Source: Gynuella sunshinyii YC6258
Lineage (GTDB): Bacteria; Pseudomonadota; Gammaproteobacteria; Pseudomonadales; Natronospirillaceae
Direction of reading: 5' to 3'
DNA: 64,000 nt
NCBI RefSeq assembly: GCF_000940805.1
Contig: NZ_CP007142.1
Location: forward strand, 4,378,593-4,442,592
Shown: one piece after another, positions 1-10,158 of the stretch
How the letters are laid out: every line of letters starts with the position of its first letter
How positions within the stretch are numbered: the first letter of the stretch is position 1
Made by a program: the position numbers and the translations under genes
The notes under the pieces: generated by a model
What the model was told of the DNA's origin: nothing
Databases searched by the model: none
What the model saw: the letters and a program-made list of their open reading frames with translations, nothing else

Positions 1-2
1 TC

Positions 3-947
3 AATTCTGAGTTCCTGAGTCAGGCCGATCAATCCATTCAATTGGTGGGATCATCAATCGGTGCCTGGAGAATGGCCTGCTATGCCGAAAGTGATCCCCA
101 ATCCGCAATACAACGACTGGAACAGGGTTATCTGCATCAACGCTACCCGCGAAAGGCCTCAGGAGCAGTGGTTTCCGCAAATGCGCAAACCATGCTGGAT
201 GAGTTTCTACCTGACAGTGAAATCAATTTCGTGCTGAAAAATACCAATCGGCATTTGAACATTGTGACCACACGCTGCCATGGCTGGCTGGAACAAGAAT
301 ATAAACCCAAACAACTGGCCGGGTTTATGGGCAGCGCTGTCGCCAACGCTGTTTCCAGAAAAATGCTTAATCGTTTTTTTGAACGAGTAGTGTTCTCGCA
401 ACACATGAGTGACTCACCTTACCGAACACTAAACGGCGTACCGGGTCGCTTAAGCAGCCTGAGTCAGCAGAATCTCAAGACTGCACTATTGGCTTCAGGG
501 TCTATCCCTGTTGTCCTGGAAGGTGTTCAGGATATCAGCGGCGCCCCAAGTGGTACTTACCGGGACGGCGGACTGGTTGATTATCACTTTGATCTCCCCT
601 TCAGCGTGGAAAATGGCATTATCCTTTATCCGCATTTTGCTCCGTTATTGAAGCCAGGCTGGTTTGACAAGTCTCTGCGCTGGCGTGGCGTCAATGCCCG
701 AAACTATCAGGATGTCGTACTACTGGCACCGACCCCGGAATTTATCCAGCACTTACCATATGGAAAAATTCCAGACAGGGGCGATTTCAAAAAGATACCC
801 GACAACGTTCGGGAACAGTACTGGAAAGATGCCATCAAACAGGGACAGCGACTGGCTGATGATCTGCACGAACTGCTGAATTCAGACAGGCTGATCGTTG
901 AAATGAAAGAGCTGATCCCGAGCAGGCTGCGATCACTTAAACGCTGA
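3..947 (+). CDS. patatin-like phospholipase family protein (5' end outside window)
   Basis: The reading frame is already open at the window edge, so the true start lies upstream. The lipase nucleophile motif appears almost at once as GSSIGAW, with the second Ser as expected nucleophile. The acidic half of the Ser-Asp dyad is in YRDGGLVDYHFD, near residue 190 of the visible part. This serine-to-DG[GA] spacing is the hallmark of patatin-type lipid acyl hydrolases, which release fatty acids from phospholipids or related esters. Roughly 315 residues are visible and end in a basic tail (SRLRSLKR). No substrate can be assigned. A small gene converges on it with one base between stops. Confidence 0.85.
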   Translation, partial: NSEFLSQADQSIQLVGSSIGAWRMACYAESDPQSAIQRLEQGYLHQRYPRKASGAVVSANAQTMLDEFLPDSEINFVLKNTNRHLNIVTTRCHGWLEQEYKPKQLAGFMGSAVANAVSRKMLNRFFERVVFSQHMSDSPYRTLNGVPGRLSSLSQQNLKTALLASGSIPVVLEGVQDISGAPSGTYRDGGLVDYHFDLPFSVENGIILYPHFAPLLKPGWFDKSLRWRGVNARNYQDVVLLAPTPEFIQHLPYGKIPDRGDFKKIPDNVREQYWKDAIKQGQRLADDLHELLNSDRLIVEMKELIPSRLRSLKR

Positions 948-948
948 C

Positions 949-1047
949 TCAACGTCGCTGTTCTTTGCGCTTGGGATCTGTGATCAGTAAATACCAGATA
1001 CATCCCAGTACCACTGCACAGCACATCAGAATAAAACTCTCGTACAT
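949..1047 (-). CDS. 32-residue single-span membrane protein
   Basis: A short frame starts at an ATG preceded by a strong GGAGG ribosome binding site eight bases upstream. It encodes MYESFILMCCAVVLGCIWYL and continues as LITDPKRKEQRR. The first two thirds form one hydrophobic segment and the tail is strongly basic, as in small inner-membrane proteins whose C terminus stays in the cytoplasm. It converges on the patatin gene with one base between stop codons. The ribosome binding site, hydrophobic pattern and tight packing argue for a real gene. I do not recognise a family and propose no function. Confidence 0.5.
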   Translation of the reverse strand: MYESFILMCCAVVLGCIWYLLITDPKRKEQRR

Positions 1048-1222
1048 CCTGCGACCTCCGAATCCACCGTTCAAGTCATCTTACAGACCATGTATCCGTG
1101 GTCTGAGCCGTGATTACTCATATTAATTATCATGGCAATGTATAAGACTTGAGCAATCACCTGCCAGCGGTTTTTAGTTAAGGATCGTAAGCAGAACAGC
1201 GGGAATGGTAATAACCGACAGG

Positions 1223-1252
1223 CAAAAAAAACGGCAATTTACATTGCCGTTT
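1223..1252 (-). terminator. intrinsic terminator of the secDF transcript
   Basis: On the minus strand a 10-bp stem (1229-1238 with 1243-1252) closes a four-base loop and is followed by a run of T, just downstream of the secF stop. This is a textbook Rho-independent terminator. Confidence 0.85.
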
Positions 1253-1270
1253 CAGGGATGGTTTGTGTGG

Positions 1271-2206
1271 TTAATCCTTAAGCCAGGATGGAATTTCCTC
1301 AACCCCATCCTCTTTCGGTTTTTCCGGGGGCATGAGATCTTCTTTAGTCAGATTCAGTGCCATCTTCACATTTGCGGCCACATAAACAGATGAATATGTA
1401 CCAATGAAAATACCAACCAACAACGCAACGGAGAAGCCAAAATTGAGCTCACCACCCACCAGCAACAATGCCAGCAACACAACCATGGTGGTGAATGAGG
1501 TCATTAATGTCCGGTCCAGAGTCTGGGTCAGAGAAACATCAATAATATAATCGACATCATCACTGCGTATCAGACGAAAGTTTTCACGAATCCGGTCAGA
1601 CACAACAATGGTATCGTTCAACGAGTAACCAATCACAGCCAACACTGCTGCCAATACCGTCAGATCCACCTCAAACCGGGTAACACTGAAAAAACCGACC
1701 GTAATGATCACATCGTGGACCAATGCGGCCACCGCCCCCACTGAGAATTTGATCTGGAAACGAAAGGCGATATAGATCATCACAATAATCAGCGCCAGCA
1801 CCATGGCGAGACCGCCTTTTTCACGCAGTTCCTCGCCAACCGATGGACCGACAAACTCGCTGCGACTTAATTTGACATCTGAACCATCTTTTTGCAGTAC
1901 AGCCAGAATATCATCACCAATCGTAGCGCTCTCGGTATTCTGTAACCGCATCAGAATATCGCGGTCGGAACCAAAGTTCTGCACCATGACATTATCGTAA
2001 CCAGCTGCCTGCAACTGCGAGCGCACACTGGCAATATCCACTGATTTGGCATATTCCACCTGAACTTCACTACCTCCGGTAAAATCCAAACCAAAGTTCA
2101 GCCCCTGAAAGGCAATCGATGTCAGACTGAGCAACACCAGTGTTATAGAGAATGCGGCCGCTATCTTGCGATAGCGCATAAACGGGATACGTTTTACTTC
2201 TGCCAT
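1271..2206 (-). CDS. secF: protein translocase subunit SecF
   Basis: Inner-membrane partner of SecD in the SecDF complex, which uses the proton motive force to help pull exported proteins through SecYEG. The sequence shows an N-terminal membrane segment, the periplasmic stretch with FGLDFTGGSEVQV, and the C-terminal SecD/SecF block with GYSLNDTIVVSDRIRENFR. At 311 residues it has the usual length. I chose the ATG at 2206 (MAEVKRI) because GGAGG sits seven bases before it; an ATG 15 bases further up overlaps that site. The start overlaps the end of secD by 13 bases, so translation is probably coupled. The tail is acidic and ends in SWLKD. Confidence 0.96.
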   Translation of the reverse strand: MAEVKRIPFMRYRKIAAAFSITLVLLSLTSIAFQGLNFGLDFTGGSEVQVEYAKSVDIASVRSQLQAAGYDNVMVQNFGSDRDILMRLQNTESATIGDDILAVLQKDGSDVKLSRSEFVGPSVGEELREKGGLAMVLALIIVMIYIAFRFQIKFSVGAVAALVHDVIITVGFFSVTRFEVDLTVLAAVLAVIGYSLNDTIVVSDRIRENFRLIRSDDVDYIIDVSLTQTLDRTLMTSFTTMVVLLALLLVGGELNFGFSVALLVGIFIGTYSSVYVAANVKMALNLTKEDLMPPEKPKEDGVEEIPSWLKD

Positions 2207-4065
2207 TTCCAGACCTCCCAAATGGGTAGAGATTTCAGTTCCTTGCCACCCAGAATCAAATTGGACAAGGCCCGGGTCAGCATAATTGCGGTAAACATGG
2301 ACGTGACAATACCGATCGACAGAGTCACCGCGAACCCTTTCACCGGACCAGTACCTACTGCATACAGAATGACCGCCACAATCAAGGTAGTCAGGTTGGC
2401 ATCCAGAATGGTCACAAAAGCGCGGTCATAACCGGCATTGATAGCAGATTGAGGCGGTAAACCATTTTTCATCTCTTCACGGATACGACTGAAGATCAAC
2501 ACGTTGGCATCGACCGCCATCCCCACGTTCAGAACGATACCGGCAATGCCGGGCAGAGTCAGCGTAGCACCCAGCATGGACAACAATGCAATAATCAATA
2601 ACAGGTTAACGAACAACGCGATGTTGGCAAACAGGCCAAAAGCCCGGTACACCGCAATCATGATGATCATTACAGCTACAAAACCAACCACGACAGAAAC
2701 AAAACCGAGACTGATGTTATCAGCCCCAAGGCTGGCACCAATGGTTCGTTCGTTAATAATCTTCATGGGTGCAGCCAGCGCTCCGGCACGGAGCAGCAAA
2801 GCCAGCTCTGTGGCTTCAGCCGGACTGTCGAGACCGGTAATAACGAAGCTGTTGGAGAATACCCCACGAATCGTGGCAAGACTGATAATGCTCTTCTCTT
2901 CGACAGTGTTATAAACCGGTTGTTGTTCACCATTAACGAGTTTATAGCTCGTTTCTGTTTTCTGTTCGATAAACAGTACCGCCATTCTGCGACCAACAGA
3001 ATTCTTGGTAGTCTGACCCATCCGCGAACCGCCTTTGCTATCAAGTTCGACGTTCACTTGCGGCAAGCCTTGCTGATCATAGGAAACACGAGCATTGGTA
3101 ACATTGTCACCCGAAACGATCATACTGCTTTCCAGACTGGCACTCGATTGACCCGGCTTCTGGTCACGGAAATAAAACACCTCCGCTCCCCCGTCATTCG
3201 TCTGAGCTTCCAGGCGGAATTCCAGATTGGCGGATTTACCCAACAGCTTCTTCGCCCGTGCCGGGTCTTGAATACCTGGCAACTCAACCACGATCCTTTC
3301 GCGCCCCTGGCGCAGCACCTGGGGCTCAGCCACGCCTAATTCGTTCACCCGGTTTTTCAGGGTCGTCAGGTTCTGACTGATGGCGTAGTCCTCAAGCTCT
3401 TTGATCTTGGTTTCGGAAAGAGACAACTTAAGCGCCAGATCAGAACTCATATCCTCGCGCGTAAAATCACCAAAATTAGTACGGATAAAACTCTTGCCGG
3501 TATCCATTGCCTCCTGATCACGGAAGGTCACCCTCAGAGCCCATTCATTGGGAATTCGATCAACTGACCGGAACCGGATCTTTTGCTCCCGCAACTGACG
3601 CTTCAAATCCGCCTCATTATCGAACATTTTCTTGTTCAGGAATTCATCCATGTCCACCTGCAACAGGAAGTGAACCCCGCCGCTCAGGTCCAGACCAAGG
3701 GTCATAGGACTGGCACCAATGGCCGTCAGCCATTTTGGAGTGTTGTCTTCTTTATTCAGCGCAACCACATAGTTATCACCCAAAGCAACCTGCACGGCGG
3801 CTTTGGCCTGAAGCTGTTTGTCACCATCTTTCAAGCGTACAGTCACGTTTTTTTCGGTCAGTTGTTCACCAAAGTGCTCAATGCCGGCTTTATCCAACGC
3901 TGCCAGGACTTGTTCTTCCATCTCAACACTGGCATTAAGGCGGGTGTCGGTGGGGGTGATTTGAATGGCGGGATCGGGCGCATACAGATTGGGCAAACTG
4001 TAAATCACACCCAATGCAGTAATCACCAGTACCACCAGATATTTCCAGATAGGATAGCGGTTCAT
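2194..4065 (-). CDS. secD: protein translocase subunit SecD
   Basis: Large inner-membrane subunit of the SecDF-YajC accessory complex. It has an N-terminal membrane helix, a large periplasmic region containing LGLDLSGGVHFLLQVD, and the C-terminal six-helix domain with GMAVDANVLIFSRIREEM, the conserved SecD signature that includes the charged residues used in proton transfer. Its 623 residues match gammaproteobacterial SecD. It lies between yajC and secF on the same strand. A hairpin terminator stands between yajC and this gene, so secD expression may depend on read-through or on a promoter in the 63-base gap. Confidence 0.97.
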   Translation of the reverse strand: MNRYPIWKYLVVLVITALGVIYSLPNLYAPDPAIQITPTDTRLNASVEMEEQVLAALDKAGIEHFGEQLTEKNVTVRLKDGDKQLQAKAAVQVALGDNYVVALNKEDNTPKWLTAIGASPMTLGLDLSGGVHFLLQVDMDEFLNKKMFDNEADLKRQLREQKIRFRSVDRIPNEWALRVTFRDQEAMDTGKSFIRTNFGDFTREDMSSDLALKLSLSETKIKELEDYAISQNLTTLKNRVNELGVAEPQVLRQGRERIVVELPGIQDPARAKKLLGKSANLEFRLEAQTNDGGAEVFYFRDQKPGQSSASLESSMIVSGDNVTNARVSYDQQGLPQVNVELDSKGGSRMGQTTKNSVGRRMAVLFIEQKTETSYKLVNGEQQPVYNTVEEKSIISLATIRGVFSNSFVITGLDSPAEATELALLLRAGALAAPMKIINERTIGASLGADNISLGFVSVVVGFVAVMIIMIAVYRAFGLFANIALFVNLLLIIALLSMLGATLTLPGIAGIVLNVGMAVDANVLIFSRIREEMKNGLPPQSAINAGYDRAFVTILDANLTTLIVAVILYAVGTGPVKGFAVTLSIGIVTSMFTAIMLTRALSNLILGGKELKSLPIWEVWKWQK

Positions 4066-4090
4066 TAAATTTATCCGTACTCGATTAACA

Positions 4091-4116
4091 AAAAAAGCGC
4101 CTGCTGGCGCCTTTGG
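4091..4116 (-). terminator. intrinsic terminator or attenuator between yajC and secD
   Basis: On the minus strand the inverted repeat GCGCC-AGCA-GGCGC, extended by A/T pairs, is followed by seven T residues. It lies 12 bases past the yajC stop and 25 bases before the secD start, inside what is usually one operon. It could end part of the queA-tgt-yajC transcripts. Confidence 0.75.
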
Positions 4117-4128
4117 TTAGGATTCTCT

Positions 4129-4479
4129 TTAAATAGCCTTCAGCGTTCCCTTTGGAAGGGTTGCATGAATTGAGGATTTCTGGAATTTCATCTCAACTTT
4201 TTCAGACACTTCCACTACGATGAAATCATCAGTCACTTTAGTAATCTTGCCACATATGCCACCGGTGGTAACCACCTCATCGCCCTTGCTCAGGTTGGTA
4301 ATTAAATCTTTGTGCTCTTTATTGCGTTTTGACTGAGGGCGCCAGACCATCAGGTAAAAAATGACCACAAATACACCCAACATGATCAAAGGTGACCAGG
4401 CAGGCGCTTGAGCAGCTGGGTCAGCGGCCAGAGCCAGTGACGGTACCAGGGCCATGATCACAGCAAGTAGCTTTTTCAT
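4129..4479 (-). CDS. yajC: preprotein translocase subunit YajC
   Basis: Small single-span inner-membrane protein associated with SecDF. The N terminus looks like a signal peptide (MKKLLAVIMALVPSLALAAD), followed by a membrane segment (LIMLGVFVVIFYLMVW) and the family motif RPQSKRNKEHKDLI. The rest is a cytoplasmic domain rich in charge and beta strands (GDEVVTTGGICGKI). At 116 residues it has typical length. It lies between tgt and secD, the standard gammaproteobacterial order. Confidence 0.96.
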   Translation of the reverse strand: MKKLLAVIMALVPSLALAADPAAQAPAWSPLIMLGVFVVIFYLMVWRPQSKRNKEHKDLITNLSKGDEVVTTGGICGKITKVTDDFIVVEVSEKVEMKFQKSSIHATLPKGTLKAI

Positions 4480-4525
4480 TAGTGTTTACTCCAGGTTTTT
4501 TATCTTCTAAACAATTTTTTTTGGG

Positions 4526-6723
<2,198 letters not shown>

Positions 6724-6897
6724 GAATTTACAAATAACGATGCCAAGCAATCAAAGGGGCGCGGATTTTAGCGCAATGCAGCCTGAGTGCCCATCCGCAA
6801 ATGTCAGAAACTGATCAATCAACCTCATAGAACCCGCAAAACGCACAGTCGGCTGCCTGTAAAATCTGAAGACCAGGAATAAATTTACAGGAAGTCA

Positions 6898-6925
6898 TTG
6901 ACATAAAAGGATTTTTTCGTAGAAT
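6898..6925 (+). promoter_or_regulatory. sigma70 promoter for tRNA-Leu
   Basis: A perfect TTGACA box (6898-6903) is followed after 16 bases by TAGAAT (6920-6925), placing initiation about 7 bases before the tRNA 5' end. Confidence 0.8.
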
Positions 6926-6938
6926 GCGCAACCGCTGT

Positions 6939-7068
<130 letters not shown>

Positions 7069-7561
7069 GATTTTGTGTTCACATTGAGAAATTGCAAAAG
7101 GATTTCGGCTTACCGTTTCTGTTAAGTACTCTGGAGCTTAGTATGCATAGATCCTGCTCAAATGCTTTCCATGCACTGCTAAAGAACCTCTAAAAATGAC
7201 CTGTTTTCTCGCAGGAGGTTGTCAGCTCCTGTCTCAAATCCTCATTTACTCAATAAACTGTAGTGTTGCGATTGGTGCCTCCTTGCCTGCATCAAAACTA
7301 TTCCTGTTTTTTCAGGGGGCCCCTGAATAATAACGGCCTGCTCACCGATGGATGTGATCGAGCTGAACAGTGACAGGCTTTAAGTCGTCTAACCTGGGCG
7401 CGTAAATGTACACCGATAAACACCGAAACGAGGCCATAACCGTAAAGGACAACTTTAGCGAGGCATTACCAGCCCCGTTACAAAAACTCATCCACCCGCA
7501 ACGTGAACCCTGACGGAAGCCCCCTGTTGCTCCGGGAACGCCCATTCACGTATCATAGCCG
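7069..7561. other. left part of the island without recognised genes
   Basis: No coding frame here has a convincing start, ribosome binding site or recognisable product. One short GC-rich palindrome (near 7312-7327, TCAGGGGGCCCCTGA) could form a hairpin. This is where the integrase gene of an intact tRNA-borne island would be expected. Confidence 0.5.
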
Positions 7562-7775
7562 CGCGCTGGCAAAATCCAGCGCCGGGATTCAGAACCCCGC
7601 AAGCTACATAGAGGCATTAGGCGCTTAGCGCCTGTTGTATGCCTGCGATCACTCGCACCTGTTCATTTGTTATGGCAGGTCGGCGGGCCGGCTTCGGCTG
7701 GGCCGCGTCTATGTAGGCGGTAGTTCTGAACTCGCTGGCCTGCCCCCAAGCCTATTAAGATTTTGCGAGGGGGTC
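7562..7775 (+). ncRNA. structured leader resembling C4 antisense RNA / ash region of P4- and P1-like elements
   Basis: Several nested inverted repeats are visible. CTGGCAAAATCCAG forms a hairpin. TTCAGAAC (7588-7595) and CTACATAG (7604-7611) pair with CTATGTAG (7709-7716) and GTTCTGAA (7723-7730). Inside lie GGCGCTTAGCGCC and a GC-rich hairpin around 7681-7705. A C-rich and a G-rich run follow at 7743-7747 and 7769-7773. One frame reads AKSSAGIQNPASYIEALGA, of the type found in ash/Icd-like leader peptides of satellites. The resemblance to C4 RNA is from memory and needs a covariance search; the pairing itself is seen. Confidence 0.45.
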
Positions 7776-7797
7776 ATTCTACGATCACAAAGGAATT

Positions 7798-8040
7798 ATG
7801 CCCATGACAAACGCTAATCCCTCTCCAGTAAAATCACCTTCCATCAAGAATTTAGAGCTGATCAGGCAAGACCTCTGCACCACAATCATCACCATCAATG
7901 GCACCCAGGCACTGGCGCAGCTGTTAGCGGAATCAGACGATGAAAATACCGCCTGTATTGCACGGGCCGCCTGCGGTTTTATCGAGCATATATGCATAAA
8001 ACTGGATAACATTCATATCGCGTTAGGGGATCTCCAGTAA
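7798..8040 (+). CDS. small hypothetical protein of the island (80 aa)
   Basis: This encodes an acidic, mostly helical 80-residue protein. Its middle contains CTTIITINGTQALAQLLAES and its end is rich in Ile and Cys. Two ATGs lie six bases apart. AAGGA is three bases before the first and nine before the second (7804), so the second may be used. It follows the structured leader directly, in the position of ash/icd-type genes, and leads into the next small gene 33 bases later. I do not recognise the family. Confidence 0.6.
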   Translation: MPMTNANPSPVKSPSIKNLELIRQDLCTTIITINGTQALAQLLAESDDENTACIARAACGFIEHICIKLDNIHIALGDLQ

Positions 8041-8073
8041 ACGCCAGACCACATCTTCGCAGGAGTTTTATTC

Positions 8074-8334
8074 ATGGAAACAGAAACAACCCCACCAGCA
8101 TCCACACCTTCTGAAAGGCTTTATCAAGTTCGTCTGAAATTGATCGAATATCAGCTCAATAAACTACAAACAGGACTCAAGTACTATGAGGAAATCGGTT
8201 GTATTCAGTCGGCATCTTTGAACGAAAAACGAGCTAAAGCAGGTAATTTGCTGTTAAGTCTGGTGAACGATGTTAACCGCCGGACCAGTGGCATTCAGGT
8301 GGTGATAGAGGATTTAAAACATCAAGACAGGTAG
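8074..8334 (+). CDS. small helical hypothetical protein of the island (86 aa)
   Basis: The start follows AGGAG at eight bases. The 86-residue product is predicted to be almost entirely helical, with heptad-like stretches (YQVRLKLIEYQLNKLQTGL and later LLLSLVNDVNRR) suggesting a coiled coil. It forms an operon with the 80-residue gene and is followed by a strong terminator. No family recognised; a structural or regulatory role in the element is possible but not shown. Confidence 0.65.
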   Translation: METETTPPASTPSERLYQVRLKLIEYQLNKLQTGLKYYEEIGCIQSASLNEKRAKAGNLLLSLVNDVNRRTSGIQVVIEDLKHQDR

Positions 8335-8337
8335 ATA

Positions 8338-8377
8338 CAGGAAAAGAGGACGGTTGCAGAATTGTCCTCTTTTCCTG
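8338..8377 (+). terminator. strong stem-loop after the small island genes
   Basis: A perfect 14-bp inverted repeat (8338-8351 with 8364-8377) with a 12-base loop starts just after the stop of the 86-aa gene. Its 3' arm contains a run of T. It separates the rightward small genes from the leftward secretion cargo and could act in both directions. Confidence 0.8.
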
Positions 8378-8398
8378 GTGTGCTAATGACGGGTATTA

Positions 8399-9001
8399 CT
8401 ATTGATCACTGATATAATCAAATGAAACGATTTTAGATGGATCTGCATCTTCCCAGCTTTGCCTTTTTACCATATCGTATTTATAAGCATGCCACCAAAA
8501 AAACTCAACAACCATTGATACATTGGAGCGAATTTTTAATGCGGCTATTTTAATACCTTGCGGGTAGTAAAACTTACCTAAATCTGTGTTGGTGCCAAAG
8601 CCGAGGTGGTTATAATACTTTCCATACAATTCAGTAGACCCGAAAGCACTGTAAGTAGTATGAAACTCCTTTCCCGATGCCGCCACTAAGATGATTTCAA
8701 TATCAATCAGCTCGCTACCGGATACTTTGTAAAAACTATCAAACATCAATCGATAAGGATCATCTGGTGTGCCTTCAATATGCTTGTACTCATAGTCGTC
8801 CATATTAATTAATACATCCAAAAACTGGACATAAGGAAGGGTTTCCAATGGCTTATCTAACTGGATAGTTTGCCATTCATCGGTAATTTTAAAGGGTCCT
8901 TTGAGTATCTGATCCACAGGTGAACCACCATTCGCGGAACAGGCCGTAACCCAGAGGCTACAAACTACGAGTACCAAACACTGAACAGTTCGTAAAATCA
9001 T
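8399..9001 (-). CDS. lipoprotein, candidate immunity protein to the adjacent effector
   Basis: A signal sequence ends in the lipobox WVTAC (Cys 21, then Ser), which predicts an outer-membrane lipoprotein facing the periplasm. The mature part, about 180 residues, is rich in Tyr, Phe and acidic residues and looks beta-rich; I see no known domain. Its ATG shares a base with the upstream TAA (TAATG), so it is translated together with the effector gene. A periplasmic lipoprotein coupled to a peptidoglycan-hydrolase-type toxin is the usual layout of type VI effector-immunity pairs. The immunity role is inferred from context only. Confidence 0.7.
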   Translation of the reverse strand: MILRTVQCLVLVVCSLWVTACSANGGSPVDQILKGPFKITDEWQTIQLDKPLETLPYVQFLDVLINMDDYEYKHIEGTPDDPYRLMFDSFYKVSGSELIDIEIILVAASGKEFHTTYSAFGSTELYGKYYNHLGFGTNTDLGKFYYPQGIKIAALKIRSNVSMVVEFFWWHAYKYDMVKRQSWEDADPSKIVSFDYISDQ

Positions 9002-9561
9002 TAAGAAACCACCTGCTTAATTCGATTCAAATAAGGGCTTTTGGCCAAAGCGCCAGGCGTAACCTGTTGAGGTTGATAATACGTCACAGGCAGTCCCGCC
9101 ATACTGTAAACCAATGCAACCAGCTCACTGCAAAAAAGACTCCTATTGTGATAACCAAGCTTGGTAATTTCATCGTTTAGCTGGATGAGTGCCCCAAAAG
9201 AGGTGGACACCAATGGCGCGCAACCACTGGAAACCCCTGCGCGCATAGCGCCTTGAGTATCATAGGGTGTTCCCTTCTGTGCAAATTGACGGGCATATTC
9301 ACAAATGGTACCAGCATAACTGCCATGAATATCCTTATGGCGAAACAGCACCCCATAAGTGGCATGATCCAAAGAAGCCGACAATCCAACATATTGAACT
9401 TGCGGTTTAACTGCTTCGACACACCGGCCATTACCAACGGCTAAAATAGCGTGACTAAACTCTCCACAACTTCCGGAGGTAATCACATTGGATTGCATTC
9501 CATCACCACGAACCAAAATAATATCTGCGGGTTGTACTCCACTAATGTCAATACTTGCCAT
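9001..9561 (-). CDS. permuted NlpC/P60-like cysteine peptidase, candidate type VI effector
   Basis: A 186-residue protein without signal peptide, starting MASIDISGVQPADIILVRGD. It has the circularly permuted papain-like layout seen in the YiiX/YaeF group: a catalytic-type His early (EFSHAILAVGNG, near residue 36) and the Cys late (SLFCSELVALVYSMAG, near residue 143). Such enzymes cut peptide or amide bonds in peptidoglycan stems or in lipids. It lies behind hcp and ahead of a lipoprotein gene, which suggests Hcp-dependent delivery into a rival's periplasm. The ribosome binding site GGAG is eight bases upstream. A palindromic terminator separates it from hcp. Enzyme fold fairly sure; effector role inferred. 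Confidence 0.72.
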   Translation of the reverse strand: MASIDISGVQPADIILVRGDGMQSNVITSGSCGEFSHAILAVGNGRCVEAVKPQVQYVGLSASLDHATYGVLFRHKDIHGSYAGTICEYARQFAQKGTPYDTQGAMRAGVSSGCAPLVSTSFGALIQLNDEITKLGYHNRSLFCSELVALVYSMAGLPVTYYQPQQVTPGALAKSPYLNRIKQVVS

Positions 9562-9628
9562 CCTTTTATCTCCCTGACGGTTATATCTCTATGGTTGATC
9601 GCTATAAAATATGAATGAATTACTGAAA

Positions 9629-9662
9629 AATAAGGGTTAAATAACACTGCTTAACCCTTATT
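9629..9662. terminator. bidirectional terminator between hcp and the effector gene
   Basis: A 12-bp perfect inverted repeat (9629-9640 with 9651-9662) has T runs on both strands. It lies 11 bases past the hcp stop, so most hcp transcripts should end here and the effector-immunity pair may receive only read-through or have its own promoter in 9562-9628. Confidence 0.8.
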
Positions 9663-9672
9663 TTGTTATTTG

Positions 9673-10158
9673 TCAGCTCCGATCAAGCCAGGAATCACTG
9701 TAAGATATATTGCCGTCTATATGAGTATGAGTAATTTTTTCATATCCAAACGTAACGGTATCCATATGAGGGATTCTTTCCGCACCTGGGTCTTTCACAT
9801 TAGGGAAACCAGGAGAAAAAGAGCTGATTTTTACACCTTCCAGCAGATACTGGTAATATTCCACCTCTTGACCAGAGTCATCAATTTTATACAAACGAAA
9901 AATCGCCTGGGTAAACTTTTGGCCTCTGCAACAGGCTTTAAATAAATAAGGGCTGGAAGCATCACACGCTTTACCAATCGTGATGGGGCTATGTTTTCGT
10001 GTACCTGTTAACTCCCCTGTATGGGCATCGGTAGGAATATAAATACTATGAGATAGTTGTAATACTTCTATTGAGCCTTCACGGCCTGAAACTTTGACAG
10101 AACCGTTGATATCATTGCCTTGTTCATCTTTTAACCAAAGATATGCGGGAATAGCCAT
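9673..10158 (-). CDS. hcp: type VI secretion tube protein Hcp
   Basis: Hexameric ring protein that stacks into the inner tube of the type VI apparatus and can carry small effectors in its lumen. The family is clear from MAIPAYLWLKDEQG, GREGSIEVLQLSHSIYIPTD, GTRKHSPITIGKACD, SGQEVEYYQYLLEGVKI and the C-terminal DGNISYSDSWLDR. Length is 161 residues, normal for Hcp. No other secretion genes (tssB, tssC, vgrG and so on) are in the window, so this is an orphan copy that would rely on an apparatus encoded elsewhere. It is the first leftward gene of the island. A weak AAGGA lies upstream of the ATG. Confidence 0.95.
   Translation of the reverse strand: MAIPAYLWLKDEQGNDINGSVKVSGREGSIEVLQLSHSIYIPTDAHTGELTGTRKHSPITIGKACDASSPYLFKACCRGQKFTQAIFRLYKIDDSGQEVEYYQYLLEGVKISSFSPGFPNVKDPGAERIPHMDTVTFGYEKITHTHIDGNISYSDSWLDRS

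Noticed and set aside
7635-7817. A 60-aa open frame (MYACDHSHLFICYGRSAG and on) as a protein gene
   Set aside because: It runs through the paired segments of the structured leader and has no ribosome binding site; it is more likely by-product of RNA structure, though similar peptides appear in ash/icd-type annotations.
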